From a bacterium (lineage in GTDB: Bacteria; Blakebacterota; Blakebacteria; Blakebacterales; Blakebacteraceae), in assembly GCA_025774615.1 (NCBI GenBank), contig JALGVQ010000148.1, forward strand, positions 1 through 9,643: a stretch of 9,643 nucleotides of DNA. The letters are read 5' to 3'. Position 1 is the stretch's first letter, and each line of letters opens with the position of its first letter. Of this stretch, positions 1 through 5,297 are shown one piece after another. The notes below the pieces were generated by a model, which made no database searches, was not told where the DNA came from, and saw only the letters and a list, made by a program, of their open reading frames with translations. Position numbers and translations under genes: made by a program.

Positions 1-1
1 G

Positions 2-559
2 GAACTGCTCGATGTCTATTACCGGTCGGTCGGCCGCAACGGCGTCCTTCTCCTGAACATCCCGCCCGACAAGCGGGGGTTGATCCATGAGAACGATGTC
101 GCTGCCCTGAGGGAATTCAGGCGCGTGCTGGATGAAACATTCCGGGAGAACCTCGCATCGGGTAAAGAGATCATTTCAGAACAGCACCGCCTCAACCACC
201 CGAAATTCGCCCCGACCAATCTGGTTGATGACGATCTCGAGTCCTACTGGGCAGCTGATGACGGCTTCCGGTCAGCCGAACTGGAGATCGACCTGGGCGA
301 GACCATGGTATTCGACCGGATCCTGCTTCAGGAACCGATCCGGTTCGGTCAAAGGGTATCTCTGTTCGAGATCGAGGCCAGGATCGATGGGGAGTGGATG
401 CAGATTGCCAGCGGAACCACCATCGGTTACAAACGGCTCTTTCGCATTAAGGGAGTCGAGGCAGATCGTGTCCGTATCCGGATCGTGGAAGCGAATAATG
501 TTCCCGCTCTCTCCCATTTCGGCCTCTTCAGAGCATCGGCTGGTGAGTCGGGTCAGTAA
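2..559 (+). CDS. alpha-L-fucosidase (GH29), C-terminal part
   Basis: The gene enters from the left edge and only its last 185 residues are visible. The first residues (ELLDVYYRSVGRNGVLLLNI, then PPDKRG and LIHENDV) match the end of the GH29 catalytic barrel, where this VGRNG-LLLN-PP-GLIHE pattern is well conserved. From about visible residue 65 a beta-rich module begins: DDDLESYW, an acidic strand ending in IDLGE, LLQEPIRFGQRV, then TTIGYKRLFR and VRIRI. This resembles the F5/8 type C (discoidin-like) carbohydrate-binding domain common at the C-terminus of fucosidases. The family hydrolyses terminal alpha-L-fucose from glycans, usually outside the cytoplasm. The nucleophile and signal peptide would lie upstream and cannot be checked. 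The stop overlaps the convergent phosphatase gene by 7 bases. Confidence in the family is high; the exact substrate is unknown. Confidence 0.9.
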   Translation, partial: ELLDVYYRSVGRNGVLLLNIPPDKRGLIHENDVAALREFRRVLDETFRENLASGKEIISEQHRLNHPKFAPTNLVDDDLESYWAADDGFRSAELEIDLGETMVFDRILLQEPIRFGQRVSLFEIEARIDGEWMQIASGTTIGYKRLFRIKGVEADRVRIRIVEANNVPALSHFGLFRASAGESGQ

Positions 560-2052
560 TCCTCGATTTTGCATACGATGGCAGTGATGTCATCTTCCGG
601 CGGACTCCCGGCAGAATGGTCCTGAACAGATTCGTAGATCCAGTCGACAATATCTTTCGCGTTTTCAGCGCGACACTCTCGAATGATCTCAAGAGCACAC
701 TCCTCCCCGAATTGGACCTCACTATCGTTCTCGGCCTCCAGTACACCATCAGAGACCAGTGCGATCAGATCACCTGTACCAAGCTGGATCGGTTCGCTCA
801 TGGGGTAGTCCTGGTCAGGGAGGAACCCGAGAGGTACCCGAACGCTCCCCAGTTCGTGAGAGACGTAACCAGCCGCGTTCATGATACATCCGGAAGGGTG
901 TCCGGCGTTGACGTACTCCATGATCCGTGATTCCGGATCGAGACGGATCAGGACCAGCGTCACGTAATGGAGCGGGTCGAGATCCTTGACCAGTTCCTGG
1001 TTCAGTCGTTCCAGGACAACCCCCGGCTCGATCCCTGCCATGGCAAGGGCGTGGATGAATGCCCGTGTCTGCGTCATGATCAGTGCGGCGCCAAGGCCGT
1101 GGCTGCAGACATCCCCGAGAATTATCCACACCTTGCCATCGGGTGTGCGGAGGAAATCATAATAATCACCGTTCGTCTCTTCCGCCGGATAGCTGGCGCC
1201 GGCGATGTCCAGCCCAGGCACAGTGATGCTCTCATGATACAGTCGCTGCTGTATCTCCCTGGCAACCTGAAGGCGGGCTTCGATCTTCTGCCGTTCTATG
1301 AAATCGGTGATGTCCCTGGCCACCGATACGAAGTTGGTAACTTCACCTATCTGGTTCTTCATCGGCGTGATCGTCTGCTGGCTCCAGTACAGTTCCCCGT
1401 TCTTCTTTTTGTTGAGAACGCTTCCCCTGTACGGCTCAGCTCTTCTGAGAGTACTCCACAACTCCTGGTAGAACGACTGATCGTGATGCCCTGATTTCAG
1501 GATCCCGGGCTTCTTTCCCAGAACCTCATCGGACGCATAGCCGGTCGTGCTCTCAAAAGCCGGATTCACATATTCGATCATTCCATCCACATCGGTGATG
1601 ACGACCGAGTCGGCGGTCTGCTCGACCGCCTTGGAGAGACGCCTGATCTCATGCTCATTGTTGACACTCTCGGTAACATCCCGGAACGTCACAGTCCCTC
1701 CGGTCAGGTTGCCCGACTCGTCCCGCATGGGACTGGCTGCAAGTTTTATGAAAACACCCTCCGGACGCATGGAATTCTTGATATAGAGGAGTTCATCGCA
1801 GACCTCTTCCCCTTTCAGCGCCCGAGCCAGTGGCAGATCCTCTGAAGGAAACGGAGTGATCCTGTCGGGATAGTAACATCCATAAGTGGTGGTCCATTCT
1901 TCGGGAGAAACATCCTGGACACCGACTCCGAGGATCTCCTCAGCCACGGGATTGAAATACCGTAACTGGCCGCTCCGATCGGCAACGATCACACCCTCTG
2001 TAAGGCTGTCCAGAAGAGTCCCGACAGTCGTGAGATTTTCCTGAAAAATCAT
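553..2052 (-). CDS. PAS-PAS-SpoIIE (PP2C-type) serine/threonine phosphatase
   Basis: 499 residues with no membrane segment, so a cytoplasmic sensor phosphatase. Residues about 8-130 form a first PAS domain (GVIVADRSGQLRYFNPVAEEILG). Residues about 138-253 form a second, typical one (VVITDVDGMIEYVNPAFEST, GYASDEVLGKKPGILKSG, ending VARDITD). A short helical linker (RQKIEARLQVAREIQQRL) leads into a SpoIIE/RsbU-type catalytic domain, about 280-498. Catalytic-type acidic motifs are visible: GDYYDF near 295-300, GDV at 313-315, NAGHP near 382, SDG at 434-436 and EDDIT near 486-490. Such enzymes dephosphorylate an anti-sigma-factor antagonist (RsbV/SpoIIAA type) in partner-switching control; no such partner lies in this window. 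The ATG has AAGG five to six bases upstream. The metal motif after GDV reads CSHG rather than the usual SGHG. No cofactor for the PAS domains can be inferred. Confidence 0.93.
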   Translation of the reverse strand: MIFQENLTTVGTLLDSLTEGVIVADRSGQLRYFNPVAEEILGVGVQDVSPEEWTTTYGCYYPDRITPFPSEDLPLARALKGEEVCDELLYIKNSMRPEGVFIKLAASPMRDESGNLTGGTVTFRDVTESVNNEHEIRRLSKAVEQTADSVVITDVDGMIEYVNPAFESTTGYASDEVLGKKPGILKSGHHDQSFYQELWSTLRRAEPYRGSVLNKKKNGELYWSQQTITPMKNQIGEVTNFVSVARDITDFIERQKIEARLQVAREIQQRLYHESITVPGLDIAGASYPAEETNGDYYDFLRTPDGKVWIILGDVCSHGLGAALIMTQTRAFIHALAMAGIEPGVVLERLNQELVKDLDPLHYVTLVLIRLDPESRIMEYVNAGHPSGCIMNAAGYVSHELGSVRVPLGFLPDQDYPMSEPIQLGTGDLIALVSDGVLEAENDSEVQFGEECALEIIRECRAENAKDIVDWIYESVQDHSAGSPPEDDITAIVCKIEDY

Positions 2053-2072
2053 TCAGACACCTTGTCTCCCAA

Positions 2073-2095
2073 ATGGTTACAGATTACATGGTTAC
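2073..2095. repeat. direct repeat ATGGTTAC x2 in the divergent spacer
   Basis: ATGGTTAC occurs at 2073-2080 and again at 2088-2095, a 15-base period, with a related ATTAC between them (2083-2087). The pair lies 21-43 bases upstream of the minus-strand phosphatase start at 2052. It could be an operator for that gene. The rest of the 2053-2278 spacer shows no convincing sigma-70 promoter to me on either strand. Confidence 0.3.
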
Positions 2096-2168
2096 GATAA
2101 TTAGGACTCCTTATTGTTAAATGCAAATGAAATCGCCCCTGTTACAGTTTTTTCTCGACGATGCTGCA

Positions 2169-2195
2169 GGTCCATACGGTTGCGTGTATGCGACC
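2169..2195 (+). promoter_or_regulatory. leader hairpin that competes with the adjacent inverted repeat
   Basis: GGTCCATAC (2169-2177) can pair with GTATG (2186-2190) and GACC (2192-2195), leaving C2191 bulged. This gives a nine-pair stem with an eight-base loop. Its 3' strand uses bases 2193-2195, which also form the left end of the 10-base inverted repeat 2193-2202/2230-2239, so the two cannot form fully at once. No U-run follows either stem, so this does not look like a classic terminator. Whether this stretch is transcribed is unknown. Confidence 0.3.
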
Positions 2196-2239
2196 ATTCA
2201 GGCCATTGAGACCATTGAAGCGAATCACCCCTGAATGGT
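2194..2239. repeat. three 9-bp tandem repeats plus an inverted copy upstream of the selenoprotein gene
   Basis: Three imperfect 9-base units follow each other without a gap: CCATTCAGG (2194-2202), CCATTGAGA (2203-2211) and CCATTGAAG (2212-2220). The first unit, with one more base, recurs inverted as CCTGAATGGT at 2230-2239, a perfect 10-base inverted repeat with ACCATTCAGG at 2193-2202. The right arm ends 39 bases before the TTG start at 2279. It could be a regulator-binding site or an RNA hairpin in the leader. The repeats are seen directly; the function is inference. Confidence 0.5.
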
Positions 2240-2278
2240 AGTCTGAATATCAATACCCCCTGACCAGAGAGGTACACT

Positions 2279-2851
2279 TTGACAGGCAAGCAATCATTGA
2301 GATGGCGGACGACACTCTTCACCATCCTGACGCTGTTGCTCCTGCCTCAGATCGGATCGGCACAGCAGAGGGATATGTCCGAACGCATGAGAGCCATGTG
2401 GCCGGAATTCGCCGGCTGGTCGCCGCAGGTTGGAGAAACAGCCATTGATTTCACTCTCGAGACACTCGAGGGTGAGACCTTTACGCTCAGCGAGTATTAC
2501 GGGGACAAACCGGTGGTTATCGAGTTCGGATCGTTCACCTGACCCCCTTTCAGGCAGAAGGCTTCTGCCGTTGAAGAGATCAGGGAAAAGTACGGTGACA
2601 AGGTCACTTTCATCATCCTCTACCAGCGCGAGGCGCACGCCACCCAGAGAATGGGCAGTACAGACCTCCACCCGGCGACAACTATCGTGATCGATGACAT
2701 GGAGAACACCATGCGGAAAGCGTACGGTGGTCTGCCGAACAGTGCCTTTATCATCGACAGGGGCGGTATTGTTGTCAAAAAGGAGAACTGGGCTGATATA
2801 AGTGCCTGGCCCGACATCCTCGACCAGTTACTTGCGGGAAACGGCCGATAA
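2279..2851 (+). CDS. exported deiodinase-like selenoprotein (Sec at codon 88, TGA read through)
   Basis: Read through the TGA at 2540-2542, this frame gives 190 residues with no other stop until TAA at 2849-2851. Residues 1-29 are a Sec signal peptide: basic start, hydrophobic LFTILTLLLL, cleavage after GSA. The mature part has a thioredoxin-fold start (VGETAIDFTLETLEGETFTL), then VVIEFGSFT-U-PPF. FGSxT-Sec-PxF is the active-site signature of iodothyronine deiodinases. A conserved-looking EAH (118-120) follows about 30 residues after U88, as in that family, and a thioredoxin-fold tail LPNSAFIIDRGG comes later. The start is TTG, chosen because AGAGAGG (2266-2272) sits six bases upstream; an in-frame TTG at 2297 is a weaker alternative. 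A SECIS-like hairpin follows the TGA. Substrate unknown: in bacteria a periplasmic redox or peroxidase role is as likely as dehalogenation. Alternatives are a nonsense-mutated pseudogene or a sequencing error, but the TGA falls exactly at the Sec site. Confidence 0.87.
2548..2576 (+). promoter_or_regulatory. bacterial SECIS-like hairpin after the Sec TGA
   Basis: GGCAGAA (2553-2559) pairs perfectly with TTCTGCC (2563-2569) around a three-base loop GGC. Below it TTTCA (2548-2552) pairs with TGAAG (2572-2576, one G-U pair), leaving GT (2570-2571) bulged. The apical loop begins 17 bases after the TGA and starts with G. Both fit what is known of SelB-binding elements in bacteria, which lie inside the coding region just downstream of UGA and carry a G early in the loop. 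The bulge is on the 3' side, unlike the 5' bulged U of the E. coli fdhF element. Drawn by eye, not folded by software. Confidence 0.68.
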
Positions 2852-2884
2852 TCGACACAGACAGACCCGGCGCACTACAACATG

Positions 2885-2917
2885 CCCGCCAGGCCTCCTT
2901 GACCTGGCGGGTTCTCT
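2885..2917 (+). terminator. Rho-independent terminator of the selenoprotein gene
   Basis: CCCGCCAGG (2885-2893) and CCTGGCGGG (2903-2911) form a perfect nine-pair GC-rich stem with a nine-base loop, followed by TTCTCT. It sits 33 bases after the TAA at 2851 and before the convergent ferritin-like gene. The short T-rich tail makes it directional for the plus strand. Its presence at the 3' end of the read-through frame supports 2279-2851 being one gene. Confidence 0.7.
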
Positions 2918-2984
2918 ACTCCCACCTGCTGCCTGAACCCTGTTAAGGGTCAGTCCGTAATCCCCGGCACTCGAGTCTTACTCC

Positions 2985-3419
2985 TCAGTATGGGTACATG
3001 CCCTTCTTGATGCCCTCGAGATTGTCCAGAAGCGTGTTGTGCTTGTTCTCATCTGTAAGCAGGTACTCAAGGAGATATTGCGCGATGACCATCTTGGTGC
3101 CCTTGATATCTGCCAGCGACTCGGTGGCAAAGTCGACTGTCCTGCGCTCTATTTCGATGTGCCCTTCGATCAGGTCCCAGACTTCCAGAAGATCCTCAGG
3201 TGTGATCGCGACACTCTCAGCCTCGTAACAATCGATGATCATCTGCTGGACCTGATGGTGACGCTGGGAGTCGGTACGGATGATCTCCATGACGGTTCGG
3301 ATCAGGGGGTGACTGGTTTTCTCTACGATATCTCCGGTCGATTTGACCGCGGCATCCTCGATCTCCTGCCAGCGCTTCATATTACTGATGAGTTTCTCCT
3401 GCAATTCCTTTGTCGACAT
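2985..3419 (-). CDS. ferritin-like four-helix protein, function unknown
   Basis: 144 residues, almost entirely predicted helix, cytoplasmic. The pattern suggests a ferritin-like di-iron bundle: helix A with E19/E21 (WQEIEDAA), helix B with DSQRHH (50-54), helix C with E85/E89 (EGHIEIERR) and helix D with ENKH (124-127, an ExxH). In helix B the glutamate expected in DExRH is serine (D-S-Q-R-H), so the metal site may be altered. The start is the ATG at 3419: AAGGAG (3429-3434 on the complement) stands nine bases before it. The longer frame from the ATG at 3440 has no ribosome site and would contain this AAGGAG inside its own coding sequence. It faces rubrerythrin divergently, which fits a shared stress role. 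The exact family is not recognised and a di-iron centre is inference. Confidence 0.8.
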   Translation of the reverse strand: MSTKELQEKLISNMKRWQEIEDAAVKSTGDIVEKTSHPLIRTVMEIIRTDSQRHHQVQQMIIDCYEAESVAITPEDLLEVWDLIEGHIEIERRTVDFATESLADIKGTKMVIAQYLLEYLLTDENKHNTLLDNLEGIKKGMYPY

Positions 3420-3482
3420 CGTCGCGTGCTCCTTGTTCATGCAGTGATGTGATCAGATGGCGGTATGAATATATCGAACACC

Positions 3483-3511
3483 AATGTAACAGAGCGTTTC
3501 ATTGCTGACAA
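3483..3511 (-). promoter_or_regulatory. candidate sigma-70 promoter for the ferritin-like gene
   Basis: On the minus strand TTGTCA (3506-3511) and TACATT (3483-3488) are separated by exactly 17 bases, matching 5 of 6 and 4 of 6 consensus positions. Transcription would begin near 3476, leaving a leader of roughly 57 bases before the ATG at 3419. Found by eye. Confidence 0.4.
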
Positions 3512-3533
3512 TCAGACACCCTTCCTCTCTGGC

Positions 3534-3578
3534 TTAATGTGAGATTGTACGGTTTAATTATGAGAGATCAGGTTGTAC
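3534..3578. repeat. imperfect direct repeat upstream of rubrerythrin
   Basis: TTAATGTGAGATTGTAC (3534-3550) is followed by a looser copy, TTAATTATGAGAGAT then TTGTAC (3554-3578), sharing the order TTAAT, TGAGA, GAT and TTGTAC. It occupies the space where a rubrerythrin promoter or operator would be expected. No clear PerR or Fur box is visible. Confidence 0.3.
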
Positions 3579-3611
3579 CACCATCAAGTATCGCGGTGAG
3601 GAGAATCAAAT

Positions 3612-4112
3612 ATGTCCACGCTGGAAAATCTGAAGGATGCGTTCGCCGGTGAGAGTCAGGCCAACCGAAAATATCTGGCATTCGCGAAGAAAGCAGCGGA
3701 TGAGGGTTTCCCCCAGGTGGCGAAACTCTTCCGCGCCGTAGCAGAGGCTGAGACGATCCATGCCCACGCCCACCTGCGCGTGATGGATGGTATCGGGAAT
3801 ACGGCAACGAATCTGCAGGCAGCCATTGATGGTGAAGGCTATGAGTTCAAGGAGATGTACCCGGGATTCCTCACCGAGGCCGAGAGCGAGAACAACCAGC
3901 CGGCGATATTCTCATTCAAGAACGCCATGGCGGCCGAGGAAGTGCACCATGGTGAGTACACCGAGGCCCTCACGGCAGTCAACAGCGGGCAGGACCTTCC
4001 TGAGGGGAAAGTCTTCATCTGCCCGGTATGCGGGAACACGGCTCACGATGAACTGCCGGATCAGTGCTCGATCTGCGGGGTACCGGGAAGCAAGTTCTTT
4101 GAGGTAGTGTAA
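3612..4112 (+). CDS. rbr: rubrerythrin
   Basis: 166 residues, cytoplasmic. Residues 1-125 are the di-iron ferritin-like domain: GESQANRKY with E14, AEAETIHAHAH with E47 and H50, and AAEEVHHGEY with E109 and H112. Residues 133-166 are a compact rubredoxin-like domain with two CxxC pairs, C137/C140 (ICPVCG) and C152/C155 (CSICG), binding one iron. Rubrerythrins reduce hydrogen peroxide to water using electrons passed through the rubredoxin iron from NAD(P)H-linked donors, and are typical of anaerobes and microaerophiles. The ribosome site GAGGAG (3598-3603) lies eight bases before the ATG. The size is slightly shorter than classical rubrerythrin (about 190). All expected ligand motifs are present, so the protein should be functional. 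It diverges from the ferritin-like gene. Confidence 0.95.
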   Translation: MSTLENLKDAFAGESQANRKYLAFAKKAADEGFPQVAKLFRAVAEAETIHAHAHLRVMDGIGNTATNLQAAIDGEGYEFKEMYPGFLTEAESENNQPAIFSFKNAMAAEEVHHGEYTEALTAVNSGQDLPEGKVFICPVCGNTAHDELPDQCSICGVPGSKFFEVV

Positions 4113-4140
4113 CACGATCACGGAGGCGATAGAGGGAGAT

Positions 4141-4177
4141 CGATCCCGATGTGCGGTTGGAATGCCTATCAGGATCG
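4141..4177 (+). other. inverted repeat between rubrerythrin and the dipeptidase gene
   Basis: CGATCCCGAT (4141-4150) pairs with ATCAGGATCG (4168-4177) with one C-A mismatch around a 17-base loop, and a palindromic CCCCGGGG lies a few bases downstream. There is no T-run, so it is not a standard intrinsic terminator. It could weaken read-through from rubrerythrin or act as a regulator site for the gene at 4215. Confidence 0.35.
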
Positions 4178-4214
4178 GTGAACCCCGGGGTACTGCAGGC
4201 ACAAGGAGGATCTG

Positions 4215-5297
4215 ATGGATCGCCGCCAATTCGTTACTGGTGTAGGGAGCGGCCTCGTGGTGGCTCCGGCCATGATGCGGACTGCCGTCACTTCTGTGGC
4301 CGGTGGTGCACAGGAGAAACCTGTCATCCTCGATGCCAACGGTGAGATCCGCCTGACCCACCCCATGAGCCTCATCCGCGAAGTGATCGCGAGTGGCACC
4401 AATTCGGAGTCGGTGACGATCACCGACCCGAAAGTGTTCGGTGAGGCAGCGATGGATGCCGCCCTCTCCGACCTGCTCGCCTATGACCGGCATATCCGTG
4501 AGCATTCCGACCTTCTGATCAAAGCGACAGGTGTTGCTGACATCCATCAGGCGAGATCGGAAGGTAAGCTGGCCATCTTCTACCAGTTGCAGAACACTAC
4601 CCCGATCCACAAAGACTTCGACCGCATCGACATGTTCTACAACCTGGGTCTGCGCTCGCTGCAGCTCACCTACAATTACCAGAATTATGTGGGCACTGGT
4701 TGCAGAGACCGGTTCGATGGTGGATTGACCGTGTTCGGTGCCGAACTGATCGAACGGATGAACGAGATCGGCATGCTGATCGACACTTCACACGCGAACA
4801 TGAAAACAATGCGGGATACGATCGCCATCTCCGGGAAACCGACCATCGTTTCCCACACGGGGTGCCAGGCGGTATATGAACACATCCGCAACACCACCGA
4901 TGAGAACATCCGCGCGCTCGCGGAATCGGGCGGCGTTGTGGGCATCTGTCAGATACGACCGTTTCTCACAGATGTGCACTCGGATGATAACGTGCGTTTC
5001 TACTTCGATCACATCGACCATGCCGTACAGGTAGCCGGCATCGACCATGTCTGTATCGGCAGTGATCGGGATCATCGTGTGATCGAGGACTCTGAAGAGG
5101 AACTGGCCGTGCTCCTCGAAGAAGAGGGAGCCCAGTTCGACCCGAAGGACTGGCCCCTCTACATGCCGGCCCTGAACGGCCCACGCCGGATGGAAGTGGT
5201 GTGGGACGGACTGCTCAGCAGAGGCTACTCCGAAGGTGAGGTGGAGAAGATCATGGGGCTCAACCTGCTGAGATTCTACACCGAGGTCATCGGCTGA
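4215..5297 (+). CDS. Tat-exported membrane dipeptidase-like protein (peptidase M19), atypical metal site
   Basis: 360 residues. The N-terminus MDRRQFVTG plus a hydrophobic stretch looks like a Tat leader; mature protein from about residue 33. The body follows renal dipeptidase (M19): KLAIFYQLQNTTPI, LGLRSLQLTYNYQN, MLIDTSHAN (H193), IVSHTGC (H214) and CIGSDRDH (D284). Active M19 enzymes bind two zinc ions through an N-terminal HxD, a bridging Glu and two His. Here DGHND appears as DANGE (N42, E44), the bridging Glu position is Gln (about Q126) and the substrate His in LTH is Tyr (Y153). The two downstream His remain. It may be a diverged subfamily with another metal arrangement or substrate, or a non-peptidase. 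AAGGAGGA (4203-4210) sits four bases before the ATG. The stop overlaps the convergent VOC gene by 11 bases. Family confident, dipeptidase activity doubtful. Confidence 0.88.
   Translation: MDRRQFVTGVGSGLVVAPAMMRTAVTSVAGGAQEKPVILDANGEIRLTHPMSLIREVIASGTNSESVTITDPKVFGEAAMDAALSDLLAYDRHIREHSDLLIKATGVADIHQARSEGKLAIFYQLQNTTPIHKDFDRIDMFYNLGLRSLQLTYNYQNYVGTGCRDRFDGGLTVFGAELIERMNEIGMLIDTSHANMKTMRDTIAISGKPTIVSHTGCQAVYEHIRNTTDENIRALAESGGVVGICQIRPFLTDVHSDDNVRFYFDHIDHAVQVAGIDHVCIGSDRDHRVIEDSEEELAVLLEEEGAQFDPKDWPLYMPALNGPRRMEVVWDGLLSRGYSEGEVEKIMGLNLLRFYTEVIG

Noticed and set aside
2097-2102. GATAAT as a -10 box for the selenoprotein gene
   Set aside because: No acceptable -35 hexamer at 16-18 bases upstream, and it would imply a leader of about 170 bases.
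2279-2542. Pseudogene truncated by a nonsense mutation
   Set aside because: The TGA falls exactly at the Sec position of FGSxT-U-PxF, the downstream frame is intact, and a SECIS-like hairpin and a terminator follow. Not fully excluded without the genome's sel genes.
2651-2851. A separate 66-residue gene starting at the ATG at 2651
   Set aside because: It is in the same frame as the upstream stub, continues the thioredoxin fold without a gap, and has no ribosome site of its own. It is the C-terminal third of the selenoprotein.
3420-3440. Upstream ATG at 3440 as start of the ferritin-like gene
   Set aside because: The AAGGAG ribosome site lies inside this extension, nine bases before the ATG at 3419, and nothing resembling a ribosome site precedes 3440.
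3551-3580. PerR or Fur box upstream of rubrerythrin
   Set aside because: The AT-rich stretch does not fit the palindromic consensus of either regulator on inspection.
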